Of a stretch of DNA of 64,000 bases, positions 9,149 through 19,907 are shown piece after piece; position 1 is the first letter of the stretch, and every line of letters begins with the position of its first letter. The position numbers and the translations under genes were made by a program. Location of the stretch: positions 2,518,001-2,582,000 of the forward strand of contig NZ_CP034235.1 of the NCBI RefSeq assembly GCF_009728935.1. The letters run 5' to 3'. The notes beneath the pieces are model-generated. The model did not search any database, was not told the DNA's origin, and saw only the letters and a list, made by a program, of their open reading frames with translations. The DNA is from Paenibacillus psychroresistens (GTDB lineage Bacteria; Bacillota; Bacilli; Paenibacillales; NBRC-103111).

Positions 9149-10507
9149 TTGAAAATCCATATGGTTAAATCAGGAGATACCATGTACACCATTGCCCAAA
9201 AGTATGGTGTCAAGCTGGAGCAATTAATTGCGACTAATCCGCAAATTAGTAATCCAGATCAAATCGAGGTAGGGATGAAGGTGAAAATCCCGTCAGCCGC
9301 TATTCATGAAGGTGCTCCAGCGGTAGATTATGCGCATAAACATGTTGTTGTTCAAGGAGATTCTTTATGGAAAATTTCTAAAGCATGGGGGCTGTCATTA
9401 AAAGAGTTGGTTGATGCGAACCCGCAATTGAAGAATCCAAGTGTCTTACTTACAGGTGAAGTCGTTAATATTCCTAAATCCGCTCATATGCCGAATCATG
9501 GAACATCGAATACAATGAGTGCAGCCCAGGCATTGGTACAACCGAATATCTCCAATAGTTTTTCGCCAGCCTATGTTCCTATGCCAATTAACGCGCCTCA
9601 GCCAACTGCCGCACAACCAATAATGGTTAATGAAACGGCGCCTAAAGTAGTTGAAACGCTCGTCCAAGCTGAGGTTAAATTACCTGTTGCTGCGGAATCC
9701 AATAATGAGAATATGCAGATACAAGGCTCCAATCCTTTATTTATGCAATTTAATGTTCCAGCAGTTGAAGCCACAAGTAAAGTAGAAAACATGCCAGCTT
9801 ATGAATTGCCTGAATGGAATGCTCCAGCAATGCCACAATGGGAGCCAGCATCTGCTCCAGATTATACGGCAAAGGTCGATTGCGGCTGCGGTTGTGGAGA
9901 AAAAGTGAGCGCAATGCCATATAATCAGTACCAAGCTGCTAACTCATCTATGCCTGCTTATTATATACCTGAGCCTATGCTGGGTTATTCGATGCAAGAC
10001 CCTATGCAAATTCAACCTCAGCAGCCTATGCAAGGGGCTAATTATAATCCGATGCAAGATACAATGGGTATGCAACAAGCTGCGCCATCGTCTTTCTACA
10101 ATCCAATGCAGTTTCCGGCTTCAGCGGCTTCAGGTTCGCCTTATGGATATATGGTACCTTGCTATCCGATGGGAGCTTATGGGGATATGAGCTATCTGCA
10201 CGGAATGCAAACGCCTTACTCACCTTGGTTAAATTCCAATGAGAATATGCCAGCTGTTAGTACTTTAGCTGAGAATGTTGAGAAAGCTGAGAATGCTAAT
10301 ATCAATGAACATATGAATACCGTAGTTGGAGCAACTGAAGTAAGTGAACCGGTTAAAAAGCGGACTAAGGTTCCGCGCAAATCATCCACTCGTTCCAAGC
10401 AAAAGCAGAATGACCGAGTTATATTGCATAATTTTATACAAAAGAAATCGTCAAGTGGTCAATCGGTTCGTGAGCTAAGATTAAGTGAGCCTTGGATGAA
10501 TCGCTAA
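9149..10507 (+). CDS. safA: LysM-domain spore coat/cortex morphogenetic protein, SafA-like
   Basis: A 452-residue protein with two LysM domains, residues 1-50 (HMVKSGDTMYTIAQKYGV) and about 61-110 (HVVVQGDSLWKISKAWGL), which bind peptidoglycan. The long middle is rich in Met, Pro, Gln, Ala and Tyr with no predicted fold, has a CGCGCG cluster near residue 250, and ends in a basic Lys/Arg/Ser tail. SafA in Bacillus sits at the cortex-coat interface and recruits coat proteins, and also lies beside bofC. No signal peptide is visible, consistent with targeting from the mother cell. A strong AGGAGG precedes the TTG start. The name rests on LysM plus gene order. Confidence 0.8.
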   Translation: MKIHMVKSGDTMYTIAQKYGVKLEQLIATNPQISNPDQIEVGMKVKIPSAAIHEGAPAVDYAHKHVVVQGDSLWKISKAWGLSLKELVDANPQLKNPSVLLTGEVVNIPKSAHMPNHGTSNTMSAAQALVQPNISNSFSPAYVPMPINAPQPTAAQPIMVNETAPKVVETLVQAEVKLPVAAESNNENMQIQGSNPLFMQFNVPAVEATSKVENMPAYELPEWNAPAMPQWEPASAPDYTAKVDCGCGCGEKVSAMPYNQYQAANSSMPAYYIPEPMLGYSMQDPMQIQPQQPMQGANYNPMQDTMGMQQAAPSSFYNPMQFPASAASGSPYGYMVPCYPMGAYGDMSYLHGMQTPYSPWLNSNENMPAVSTLAENVEKAENANINEHMNTVVGATEVSEPVKKRTKVPRKSSTRSKQKQNDRVILHNFIQKKSSSGQSVRELRLSEPWMNR

Positions 10508-10578
10508 AGCTAGCAGAAATGTGTATAAATTCCACTTCCGTGGGCAAGCTAGAAAAAAGTCGGAAGAAGGCGATTTAT

Positions 10579-11205
10579 ATGAGCTTTGCGAATCTGATTA
10601 AACAATTAAAAAAACAATTGAAGTCAGGAAAACGTCGACTAACCTTGGGGCTTATATTGTTTATGCTCGGAGGAGCTTATATAGGAATGGGAAAATGGAA
10701 AGCTTTCGATTCCTTAGAAGCGACTGTAGCACCTGAAACTCAGCAGCAGCAAGTGCTTGATCAAATTGAGCATAGCGGGAATGCTCATAGAGTCTTTGCA
10801 CAAAAGGTATATGTTTGTGGTCAAGAGTTAGCTGAAATCGGGAAGCTAAGCTCAGATCAAATCGCTCAATATTACAAAGATCATCCACAGGATAAGATTA
10901 AGCTAACTAATGAAGGCCAGGTTTATTTTGTTGAACAAGTTGACGATATCTCAGCTGCTTGCAAGCATAATGCCTTTTTTGGACTTGATAAGCATGGGAG
11001 CCTCTCTTTATTCGAAGGTCCGCCAAATGAAGAGAAAATCATCCGCACCTTTTTTCAATTAAATGTGGAGCATTTAAAAACCAGTCTTCCTCAAGGAACA
11101 TACAATCAATTAAAACAAGGGATTCCAATAAGTGATTTAGCGGAATACAACAGTGTGCTCTCGACTTTTAGCGATTATGCAATCGAAGTCACCGGTCGAT
11201 CCTAG
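10579..11205 (+). CDS. bofC: BofC, forespore regulator of the sigma-K checkpoint
   Basis: About 208 residues from ATG 10579 behind GAAGAAGG. The frame runs back to 10492, overlapping safA by 16 nt, but lacks a ribosome site there. One N-terminal transmembrane or signal helix (LTLGLILFMLGGAYIGMG) is followed by a soluble domain. The C-terminal block VYVCGQELAEIGKLS, VDDISAACKHNAFFGLD, LSLFEGPPNEEKIIRTFFQ matches the BofC C-terminal domain, which in Bacillus inhibits the SpoIVB protease that triggers pro-sigma-K processing. Position after safA and before ruv genes fits Bacillales order. Confidence 0.9.
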   Translation: MSFANLIKQLKKQLKSGKRRLTLGLILFMLGGAYIGMGKWKAFDSLEATVAPETQQQQVLDQIEHSGNAHRVFAQKVYVCGQELAEIGKLSSDQIAQYYKDHPQDKIKLTNEGQVYFVEQVDDISAACKHNAFFGLDKHGSLSLFEGPPNEEKIIRTFFQLNVEHLKTSLPQGTYNQLKQGIPISDLAEYNSVLSTFSDYAIEVTGRS

Positions 11206-11219
11206 TTGAATACAAATGG

Positions 11220-11249
11220 CCTCATAGCTCCTAGCTATGAGGTTTTTTT
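11220..11249 (+). terminator. Rho-independent terminator after bofC
   Basis: A perfect 10-bp stem (CCTCATAGCT / AGCTATGAGG) with a CCT loop is followed by seven T. Confidence 0.93.
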
Positions 11250-11274
11250 GTCTATACTCATTGGTTTAATTATC

Positions 11275-11283
11275 TGCTATAAT
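11275..11283 (+). promoter_or_regulatory. Extended -10 promoter for ruvCAB
   Basis: TGCTATAAT is a perfect extended -10 element. No good -35 is present. The RNA would have a leader of about 105 nt before ruvC; nothing structured was recognised in it. Confidence 0.6.
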
Positions 11284-11395
11284 CATTAAAGATACATATG
11301 TTCGCGTTATTTGGGTTGTGGAGGATTTTTCAATTGTAAAACCTCATCTTGCAATAATACTTTTTTAAAAAAGCACAATCAGAGGAGAATAAATC

Positions 11396-11899
11396 GTGCG
11401 CATTCTAGGTATTGACCCCGGTATTGCTATTGTTGGATTTGGATTTATCGATAAAGAGGGCAGTAAATTGGTTCCCGTTCAATATGGCGCCATCCAAACA
11501 GATTCAAAAACAGAAAGTTCCCTGCGATTAAAGCAGGTTTATGATACACTAGGTGAATTGATCGACCGTTATAAGCCAGATGCTGTGGCGATAGAGAAGC
11601 TTTTCTTCAATAAAAATGTCACAACTGCTTTTACAGTTGCTGAAGCTAGAGGTGTTATGATCTTAGCAGCAGTCCAGCGAGGGCTCCCGGTTGCTGAGTA
11701 TACACCACTCCAAGTAAAACAAGCCATTGTTGGCTACGGACGTGCAGAGAAAAAACAAGTTCAAGAGATGGTTCGTATTTTTCTGAAATTATCAGCAGTT
11801 CCTAAGCCGGATGATGTGGCGGATGCGCTAGCCATTGCTATTTGCCATGCCCATTCCTATTTGCTTACACAAAAGATAAATGAGGTTGTGAAACGATGA
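11396..11899 (+). CDS. ruvC: Crossover junction endodeoxyribonuclease RuvC
   Basis: A 167-residue Holliday-junction resolvase. [15 protein letters not shown] carries the first catalytic Asp, [14 protein letters not shown] the acidic residue near position 67, and [15 protein letters not shown] the C-terminal acidic pair. It starts at GTG behind AGAGGAG and overlaps ruvA by 4 nt (ATGA). RuvC acts with RuvAB in recombination repair; most other Bacillales such as B. subtilis lack ruvC and use RecU, so its presence here is a mild lineage marker. Confidence 0.96.
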   Translation: MRILGIDPGIAIVGFGFIDKEGSKLVPVQYGAIQTDSKTESSLRLKQVYDTLGELIDRYKPDAVAIEKLFFNKNVTTAFTVAEARGVMILAAVQRGLPVAEYTPLQVKQAIVGYGRAEKKQVQEMVRIFLKLSAVPKPDDVADALAIAICHAHSYLLTQKINEVVKR

Positions 11900-12528
11900 T
11901 AGATTTTCTGAGAGGTCATATTGTACATAGGGAAGTAGATTATATTGTGCTGGATGTGCATGGAGTGGGATATCGCCTATTCTGTGCGAATCCATTAGCC
12001 ATCCAACAAGAAACAGGTAAAGAAATTGTTCTATACGTTCACCATAATGTTCGTGAGGATGCTGTGACTTTGTTTGGATTCCAATCACGCGAGGAGCAGA
12101 CGTTATTTCGTAGGCTGTTAATTGTTACAGGAATTGGTCCGCGTGTGGCGCTTGGCATTCTTTCTTATGGTCGCCCAGAAGTGATTGTTTCGGCTATATA
12201 TCAAGAGGATATTGATTTCTTGGTTAAGCTGCCTGGGATCGGAAGAAAGACAGCGCAGCGTATTGTACTGGATTTGAAGGATAAACTAGGTGATTTGCCA
12301 ATGCTGCAAACGCCGGCAGCTGGACAAATGACTATTCCGACTTCTTCAACTGGTTCTTCTCGTTCTGGAGGATTGGCTTGGCAAGAGGCTAAAATGGCTT
12401 TGATTGCGCTTGGTTATACAGAAGCAGAATTGGATCGAATTTGGCCAAAAGTGCAACAAAACGCGAATAATGGCGTAACAACGGATGTATTAATTAAGCA
12501 AGCTCTTCAAGCGCTTTTCAAAGGATAG
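11896..12528 (+). CDS. ruvA: Holliday junction DNA helicase subunit RuvA
   Basis: A 210-residue junction-binding protein. The OB-like N-terminal domain begins [20 protein letters not shown], two helix-hairpin-helix motifs follow ([13 protein letters not shown] and [17 protein letters not shown], about residues 75-125), and a C-terminal RuvB-contacting domain closes it ([12 protein letters not shown]). It is translationally coupled to ruvC and lies 60 nt before ruvB. It tethers four-way junctions for RuvB-driven branch migration. Confidence 0.96.
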   Translation: MIDFLRGHIVHREVDYIVLDVHGVGYRLFCANPLAIQQETGKEIVLYVHHNVREDAVTLFGFQSREEQTLFRRLLIVTGIGPRVALGILSYGRPEVIVSAIYQEDIDFLVKLPGIGRKTAQRIVLDLKDKLGDLPMLQTPAAGQMTIPTSSTGSSRSGGLAWQEAKMALIALGYTEAELDRIWPKVQQNANNGVTTDVLIKQALQALFKG

Positions 12529-12588
12529 AATATTTAAGCACATGCTTACGAAGAAAGTTTTCTTACGAAAACTCTTAGGAGGATTAAG

Positions 12589-13593
12589 ATGGAAGATCGA
12601 CTTATATCGGCCAATCTTATGATGGAAGATCAGGTAGTGGAATTGAGTCTGCGTCCGCGATACTTGGCTGAATATATTGGACAAACACAGGTTAAAGAAA
12701 ACCTTAAGGTTTATATTGAAGCGGCCAAAATGCGCAAGGAAGCCTTGGATCATGTCTTGTTGTATGGTCCGCCAGGATTAGGCAAGACGACTTTATCCAA
12801 CATTATTGCTAATGAGCTTGGTGTCAATATAAGAGTAACCTCAGGACCCGCTATAGAACGGCCCGGTGATTTGGCAGCAATTCTAACGAATCTGCAAGAA
12901 GGCGATGTGCTTTTTATCGACGAAATTCACCGTCTACAGCGTACAGTTGAAGAAGTGCTTTATCCGGCAATGGAAGACTTTGCACTCGATATTATGATAG
13001 GTAAGGGTCCAAGCGCACGTTCCGTGCGTTTGGATTTGCCTGCCTTCACACTTATTGGGGCAACAACCCGAGCAGGCTTGCTCTCATCACCATTACGGGA
13101 TCGCTTTGGAGTGGTTAGCCGCTTAGAATATTATACGATTGATGAGCTAACCTTTATCGTTACACGTGCGTCTGAAATCCTGCAGGTACCCATAGTTGGT
13201 GAAGCCGCACATGAGATTGGCATGCGTTCCCGAGGGACACCGCGGATTGCGAATCGAATTTTAAAGCGCGTAAGAGATTATGCCCAAGTACGTGGTGACG
13301 GGGTTATCACATTGGAGCTAGCCAAAAGCGCCTTGCAATTATTGCAAATTGACGATCTGGGCTTGGATCAAATCGATCATAAAATGATTCGTACCATAAT
13401 TACCAATTTTCAAGGTGGGCCTGTTGGTTTGGATACAATTGCCGCTACGATTGGTGAGGAAAGTCAGACAATCGAAGATGTCTATGAGCCTTTTCTCTTG
13501 CAGATCGGTTTTCTGCAACGGACTCCTCGCGGAAGAACAGTAACTCCTTTAGCCTACAAGCATCTTGGTATGCAGCCGCCTGAACCCAAATAA
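12589..13593 (+). CDS. ruvB: Holliday junction branch migration ATPase RuvB
   Basis: A 334-residue AAA+ motor. Walker [10 protein letters not shown] (near residue 60), Walker [12 protein letters not shown], sensor segment LIGATTRAG and a C-terminal winged-helix domain ([12 protein letters not shown]) are visible. The opening [10 protein letters not shown] is typical. An AGGAGG site precedes the ATG. RuvB hexamers flank RuvA and pump DNA through the junction, which RuvC then cuts; the three genes are contiguous here. Confidence 0.97.
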   Translation: MEDRLISANLMMEDQVVELSLRPRYLAEYIGQTQVKENLKVYIEAAKMRKEALDHVLLYGPPGLGKTTLSNIIANELGVNIRVTSGPAIERPGDLAAILTNLQEGDVLFIDEIHRLQRTVEEVLYPAMEDFALDIMIGKGPSARSVRLDLPAFTLIGATTRAGLLSSPLRDRFGVVSRLEYYTIDELTFIVTRASEILQVPIVGEAAHEIGMRSRGTPRIANRILKRVRDYAQVRGDGVITLELAKSALQLLQIDDLGLDQIDHKMIRTIITNFQGGPVGLDTIAATIGEESQTIEDVYEPFLLQIGFLQRTPRGRTVTPLAYKHLGMQPPEPK

Positions 13594-13660
13594 TGCTCGC
13601 AACGACACTGCCCAGTGATTTATTTATCATCTGAGCAGTAAGAGAGGAAGGAACATTCCT

Positions 13661-15787
13661 GTGACTGAAAGCAACCTCATAAGCAACTCGATTCAACGTA
13701 GCTTAATATTACTTATTATTTTTTTAATGGCTGCAGGTGGACTTCTATCTAATCAAGGCCATGCATTTGCTGCTGCCGTTCCTAAGCTTGATAACATCCG
13801 AGTTGCTCTGCTAATAGACACCCCTAGCTATAAAGTCAACGCCCCATCTGTGACCCTATCTTCTACTAGCGGTTTAAAGATTGGCATTCGTACTGCAACA
13901 GGTATACAGAGTTGGTTAGGTGGAGCGGCACTTAAGAGTGCGCGTGGTACAGTGGATCAATTCATGGTGCAGGTGCTAGAAACCAGTGATGCCAGTCTAG
14001 CAACCGCTCTAAAACAGAAATTATCGGAAGCTAGCTATGTTCCTTATCTATTTCAAAAGTCTAAGCTAGGTAAAGCATTAATCCAAGTATGGACAGGTCC
14101 CTATGGTACTAAAGAAGCTGCGACAATAGCCAAGGAAGCTATCAACAATAATAAAGCAATCATGGCCTTAGCCGTCGCTCCCAAGGTTACAGGCAATATG
14201 CACTGGAGTGCAGGTAGCTATTCAACGGTCAATGAAGCGGTATACAGCCAAACAAACCTATCACAAGCGGGAATTATTGCTGATTTGGTTTATCAAGCTG
14301 ATGCTGCAGGCAGTGTGAGTTATGCGGTTTGGGTTGGTAACGAAATAGATCAGGCAGCACTAGACTCCTTAAAGCAAAAAGCAGCAGAGTTAGCTCCTAC
14401 TGTAGCTTTAAAACCCGTAGACTCTAATGCTCCTTATATACTAAAGCGCGATGATATTACAACAACTACCAGTGGGCAAGCGCCAGTGGCTCATTACTTC
14501 TTTAATGCTATAAATCAAAAGGTTTGGGTAACAGCTGAAGCTCAAGGGAAAATTACAATTAAAGAAAAAACCAATCACTCCTACCGCGGAAGTATGGAGC
14601 TCAGTTTATATAATGGCAAAATGGCGTTAATTAACGAGCTTCCTTTTGAGCAGTATTTATATGGAGTTGTAGGCTCAGAAATGGCAACAGGCTGGCCGAA
14701 GGAAGCGTTAAAGGCGCAGGCTGTAGCTGCAAGAACTTATGCTTTAATTAAAGGCAACGCTTATAAAATCGCCAATATTTCTGATAGTACAACAGACCAA
14801 GTCTACACAGGCATTGAATATGCGGATGTAATTCAAGCAATTGACGAGACCAAAGGCGAGGTTCTAGTTGACAGCAAAGGCCTGATTACCCCTTTTTATT
14901 CGGCAAACGCAGGTGGGGTAACGTCAGATCCATCGGAGGTTTGGGGCAGCAGTGATGGTTATCTTAAAAGCTTTCCAAGTGCGGGTGATAATTCTTCGCA
15001 AAGTGATACCATATGGTATCGAGTTGCTCTTGCGAGTGGGATAACTGGTTATGTACATTCTGCTTATCTGAAAGATACTGGAATCGACAATGAAGCAGGC
15101 TTAGCGATTTATGAAGCTACTGAAGCCGCCGTTAATGTTCGTGCAATTGCTTCATCTCGAGACAATATCAGCTCTTCGATTGGCCAGATAAACAAAGGTG
15201 AGCAAGTAACCATTATTGGACAAACTCTGCAATCAGGCTCCTATATTTGGCAGCGTGGTCCTGTAAATGCGGCTTCATTGGCAACTGTGATTAACCAGCA
15301 GGTACCAGGTACCACGTTCTCTGGACCTTTACAGAGCTTGCAAGTAGCCAGCCGCGGTCCTTCAGGGCGAGTTACCCTTATACAGGCCAACGGGCAGGAT
15401 GTAAAAGTTACACGTCCAGACTCTTATCGAACTGTATTAGGAGGTTTACCGAGTACCCTGTTTGATATTGAAGAAACAGGCAGTTATACTGTATTGGGAG
15501 CAAACGGAGTCACAACTACATATCCGCAGGGCTCTGAATCTGCCGGGCTATATGTAATCCAAGCAAATGCTAATGCACAAGCAGCCTCTAAACAATGGTT
15601 TATATTAAGCACCGCTCAACAAATTCGAGTGGTTACTTCGACTCCACAATTCATGTTCACAGGCAAAGGCTTCGGACATGGTCTAGGTATGTCACAGGAT
15701 GGAGCATTTGGATTTGCACAACAAGGCTATGATTATAAGAAAATATTGAACAGTTATTTTGCTGGAATCGATATAGTTAAGGGTTGA
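13661..15787 (+). CDS. SpoIID/LytB-domain secreted protein
   Basis: A 708-residue exported protein starting at GTG behind GAGAGGAAGGA. Residues 15-40 form a signal or anchor helix. Residues about 100-150 resemble a SPOR repeat ([20 protein letters not shown]). The SpoIID core follows: [17 protein letters not shown] near residue 327, [12 protein letters not shown] and [20 protein letters not shown] near residue 420. The rest of the SpoIID signature, [17 protein letters not shown], appears only near residue 668, so about 220 residues are inserted, including an SH3-like stretch. SpoIID enzymes are lytic transglycosylases in engulfment and cell-wall work; this is a relative, not necessarily SpoIID itself. 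It lies between ruvB and queA. Confidence 0.85.
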   Translation: MTESNLISNSIQRSLILLIIFLMAAGGLLSNQGHAFAAAVPKLDNIRVALLIDTPSYKVNAPSVTLSSTSGLKIGIRTATGIQSWLGGAALKSARGTVDQFMVQVLETSDASLATALKQKLSEASYVPYLFQKSKLGKALIQVWTGPYGTKEAATIAKEAINNNKAIMALAVAPKVTGNMHWSAGSYSTVNEAVYSQTNLSQAGIIADLVYQADAAGSVSYAVWVGNEIDQAALDSLKQKAAELAPTVALKPVDSNAPYILKRDDITTTTSGQAPVAHYFFNAINQKVWVTAEAQGKITIKEKTNHSYRGSMELSLYNGKMALINELPFEQYLYGVVGSEMATGWPKEALKAQAVAARTYALIKGNAYKIANISDSTTDQVYTGIEYADVIQAIDETKGEVLVDSKGLITPFYSANAGGVTSDPSEVWGSSDGYLKSFPSAGDNSSQSDTIWYRVALASGITGYVHSAYLKDTGIDNEAGLAIYEATEAAVNVRAIASSRDNISSSIGQINKGEQVTIIGQTLQSGSYIWQRGPVNAASLATVINQQVPGTTFSGPLQSLQVASRGPSGRVTLIQANGQDVKVTRPDSYRTVLGGLPSTLFDIEETGSYTVLGANGVTTTYPQGSESAGLYVIQANANAQAASKQWFILSTAQQIRVVTSTPQFMFTGKGFGHGLGMSQDGAFGFAQQGYDYKKILNSYFAGIDIVKG

Positions 15788-15792
15788 ATAAA

Positions 15793-16851
15793 ATGAACGT
15801 TATGGATTATGATTATAGCTTGCCTGAGCGCCTAATCGCGCAAACGCCTTTATTGGAGCGAACACAGTCCAAGCTGCTGGCATTGGATAAAAACAACGGC
15901 AATACAGCACATTTACAGTTTGAACAGCTCGATGATTTACTTAACCCAGGAGATTTACTCGTACTTAATGATACACGGGTAATTCCAGCACGACTTTTTG
16001 GTATCAAACGCGATACGGGTGCTAAAGCTGAGGTTTTGCTGTTGCATGCTTTAGGCGATGATTGCTGGGAGGTATTAATTCGACCAGGAAAGAAGCTCAA
16101 AAAAGGAGCGGAAATTGTATTCGGCGAACAGCTGAGTGCGGTAATAGAAGCGGAAGGTGATATGGGAATTCGCCATATTCGATTCTACTATAAGGGGATT
16201 TTTAATGAAATCCTCGATGAGCTGGGGCAAATGCCGCTGCCGCCTTATATTAAAGAACGGTTAAGCGAGAAGGAACGTTATCAAACAGTTTATGCCAAGC
16301 ATGATGGCTCAGCTGCTGCACCAACAGCAGGCTTGCATTTTACAGAAGCCTATTTGAATAAGTTAAGGGATAAGGGGATACAAACCGCCTATGTTACGTT
16401 ACATGTAGGATTAGGGACGTTTCGGCCTGTATCTGTAGAACGCATTGAAGAGCATGTCATGCATGCAGAATATTACAGCTTGCCTCAGGAGACAGCGAAT
16501 GCAATTAATGAGACTCGTGCAAATGGAGGACGAATTATTGCAGTTGGAACAACCTCAGCCCGTACGCTAGAAACAGTTGCACGCGTTTGTGGCTTGGATC
16601 TATTGACGCAAGATGAGAAAGCCGTCGGTACAATAAGCGCTTCTCAAGGCTTGACAGAGATTTTTCTATTTCCCGGGGAATCATTGCTGCTGGTCGATGC
16701 TTTGCTCACCAATTTTCATTTGCCGAAGTCTACGTTGCTGATGCTCGTAAGTGCGCTAGCAAGCAGGGATTATATTCTCGAAGCTTATCGTCAAGCTGTG
16801 GAGCAAGAGTATCGATTCTTTAGCTTTGGCGATGCTATGTTTATATATTGA
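15793..16851 (+). CDS. queA: S-adenosylmethionine:tRNA ribosyltransferase-isomerase QueA
   Basis: A 352-residue enzyme adding the cyclopentenediol ring precursor to 7-aminomethyl-7-deazaguanine in tRNA during queuosine synthesis. [28 protein letters not shown], the central [18 protein letters not shown] and the C-terminal [13 protein letters not shown] are family signatures. The frame opens at a TTG overlapping the previous stop, but AAGGG lies 9 nt before ATG 15793, which I prefer. It directly precedes tgt, as in most Bacillales. Confidence 0.96.
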   Translation: MNVMDYDYSLPERLIAQTPLLERTQSKLLALDKNNGNTAHLQFEQLDDLLNPGDLLVLNDTRVIPARLFGIKRDTGAKAEVLLLHALGDDCWEVLIRPGKKLKKGAEIVFGEQLSAVIEAEGDMGIRHIRFYYKGIFNEILDELGQMPLPPYIKERLSEKERYQTVYAKHDGSAAAPTAGLHFTEAYLNKLRDKGIQTAYVTLHVGLGTFRPVSVERIEEHVMHAEYYSLPQETANAINETRANGGRIIAVGTTSARTLETVARVCGLDLLTQDEKAVGTISASQGLTEIFLFPGESLLLVDALLTNFHLPKSTLLMLVSALASRDYILEAYRQAVEQEYRFFSFGDAMFIY

Positions 16852-18021
<1,170 letters not shown>

Positions 18022-18042
18022 CTTAGGAAAGGAGGGGAAACT

Positions 18043-18360
18043 ATGGAGCATTTTTTATTGGCAGCTGGTACTACACCAGAAAATGGATCTAATCCATTAT
18101 GGACGTTCGGACCTATCATTTTAATGTTTTTAGTCCTATATTTTTTATTAATTCGTCCTCAACAAAGAAGACAGAAAACTAGAAACAGCATGCTTAGCAC
18201 TTTGAAAAAAGGGGATAAGGTTGTTACTGTTGGTGGTTTGCATGGCGTTATCATGGAGATGGATGATGATGCTAAAACAGTTGTATTGCGTGTTAATGAT
18301 ACAACAAAGCTTACTTTTGACCGTTCATCCGTTAACGCAATAACTCAAACTACCAAGTAA
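18043..18360 (+). CDS. yajC: Preprotein translocase subunit YajC
   Basis: A 105-residue protein with one transmembrane helix (FGPIILMFLVLYFLLI, about residues 25-42), the conserved RPQQRRQK just after it, and a small cytosolic domain (LKKGDKVVTVGGLHGVI). YajC associates with SecDF in protein export; secD and secF lie about 5 kb further on. A strong AGGAAAGGAGGGG site precedes the ATG. Its N-terminus shows no cleavable signal. Confidence 0.93.
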   Translation: MEHFLLAAGTTPENGSNPLWTFGPIILMFLVLYFLLIRPQQRRQKTRNSMLSTLKKGDKVVTVGGLHGVIMEMDDDAKTVVLRVNDTTKLTFDRSSVNAITQTTK

Positions 18361-18417
18361 ATCACTCTTACATACTTCTTTACTAGCGGAGTTTACTGAT
18401 CTCGCAATCTCACGCTA

Positions 18418-18472
18418 AACAACAAAAAAAGGAGCTCTTCGCATAAAAACGAAGGCTCCTTTTTTTGTTGTT
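18418..18472. terminator. Bidirectional terminator between yajC and the PAP2 gene
   Basis: A long hairpin with arms AACAACAAAAAAAGGAGC and its exact complement, plus an inner CTTCG/CGAAG stem. The A-run on one arm and T-run on the other serve both convergent genes. Confidence 0.92.
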
Positions 18473-18488
18473 ATTTAGGACATATATC

Positions 18489-19337
18489 TCAGTCTAAAGT
18501 TTGTTTGCTAAAGTCGCGATTCTTATTAAGATTGAAAACGCTGCTGATCCAAGCACGACCTTCACTAATGCGAATGCCCAAGCGAGCAGCAACGATACCC
18601 AATACAAGTCCAGCGCTCATATCGGTCAACCAATGTATGCCTAAGTAAAAGATTGAGAAGATAATGCATACACAGCTTATTAAAGTGAATCGTCCCCAGA
18701 ATTTATTCTTCGATTTCATCGCTAGAAACGCCATCGATACAGAGATGGAAGTATGCAGGCTTGGAAAACAATTGGTTAGGCCAGATGTAGGTCGGTAAGC
18801 TGTTTCAAAGGTTGGGAAAGCATGCAGCATCAATGCCTGTACATCGGGTCTGAAGGACCAAACCTCACTTACGGAGAAGAAGAGGTAAAAAGGAATCGCT
18901 ATTAGGTAATTGAACATGATTGCGTAACATACGGCATAAAACATTTTATAGTTTTTTTGGTAGCTGTAAATGAATACAGAGGCGATCATCAAGGAAGGGA
19001 AGATCATCACATAGATGAAAATCGTGATCGTAGAAAGTGCATTGTTCATAAATAAATGCTGAAATCCAGCAACAAAATCACCTTCCAAGCTGTAAATAGA
19101 TGGAGTGAAATCATTTTTGAAGTGCATAGTGCCAGCCACTTTTTGCTCGAGCTTGTTTATGAATAGGATAGCGACTAAACCAATAAAGTGAAAGGCAAAT
19201 TTGCGTGAAGTGAATACCTCTTGGACAAAGGAGCCAGCAGCATAAAAAGGAAGTTTGCGCGTTGCAATCCAGATGGTAAAGAATACAATTAAGGTAATAC
19301 CTATGGTGACATCCGTCATAGAATGGATAATAAACAT
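18489..19337 (-). CDS. PAP2-family (phosphatidic acid phosphatase type 2) membrane protein
   Basis: A 282-residue protein with about six membrane helices. TNCFPSLHTSISVS matches the central PSxH motif of PAP2 phosphatases and YLGIHWLTDMSAG the final His/Asp motif; the first Lys/Arg-Pro motif may be AYRPTSG. Such proteins remove phosphate from lipid phosphates or act as lipid-head-group transferases (inositol phosphorylceramide synthase-like group). The substrate cannot be read from sequence. AGGGGGA lies before its ATG. It is convergent with yajC and follows the TIGR04086 gene on the same strand. Confidence 0.8.
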   Translation of the reverse strand: MFIIHSMTDVTIGITLIVFFTIWIATRKLPFYAAGSFVQEVFTSRKFAFHFIGLVAILFINKLEQKVAGTMHFKNDFTPSIYSLEGDFVAGFQHLFMNNALSTITIFIYVMIFPSLMIASVFIYSYQKNYKMFYAVCYAIMFNYLIAIPFYLFFSVSEVWSFRPDVQALMLHAFPTFETAYRPTSGLTNCFPSLHTSISVSMAFLAMKSKNKFWGRFTLISCVCIIFSIFYLGIHWLTDMSAGLVLGIVAARLGIRISEGRAWISSVFNLNKNRDFSKQTLD

Positions 19338-19422
19338 TGTAGATCCCCCTAAAATATGGTAAACATATAGCTAGATTAAAATAACTTAAACAGTATACCA
19401 TATTTTTAGAGGAAAAGAGAAA

Positions 19423-19812
19423 CTACTTTGTATGATTTACGCCGAGAATGCCTCCTAACGCACCAGTAAGATAGGCTACTGCTAGCGCAAACAAAGTATG
19501 CAAGGATATTCCATTATCCATTGTCAAGAATCCAATCAGAATAATAATGATTGCATACACCAAACCGAGGATTCCTCCATAGTACCATCCTCTGCTGTTT
19601 ATCCGTTTTCCGCATGCATACGAGCCGATAAAAATTGCGAAGGCATGAATTAAATAGGCAAAGAATGTAAGGGAGTCTTCGCTTTGGTTAGTAAGCGTTA
19701 AAACAAAAGAATAAATTAGGGAAGAGATAGCCATGGTGATAAAAGCATAAACCATACCGGAAAACAGTGGTGAAGTAAAACGGACAGTTGTCGCATTTTT
19801 GACAGGTTCCAT
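19423..19812 (-). CDS. TIGR04086-family membrane protein (YrzE-like)
   Basis: About 129 residues with four hydrophobic helices (FSGMVYAFITMAISSLIYSF; LTFFAYLIHAFAIFIGSYA; WYYGGILGLVYAIIIILIGF; LFALAVAYLTGALGGILG). The conserved GKRINSRGWYYGGILGL is typical of the TIGR04086/YrzE family, found near spoVB and yajC in Bacillales; its function is unknown. The frame could begin 9 codons earlier, but GAGG lies 7 nt before the ATG at 19812. The gene points away from the antiporter gene next to it. Confidence 0.8.
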   Translation of the reverse strand: MEPVKNATTVRFTSPLFSGMVYAFITMAISSLIYSFVLTLTNQSEDSLTFFAYLIHAFAIFIGSYACGKRINSRGWYYGGILGLVYAIIIILIGFLTMDNGISLHTLFALAVAYLTGALGGILGVNHTK

Positions 19813-19907
19813 ATAATCGCCTCTTTCTTCGTTTTTCATTCATTGTATGGTCAAGCTATATTGTTTATGCCAAGTCGCTTATACTTATGCAGAAGGGAGT
19901 GGCTATT

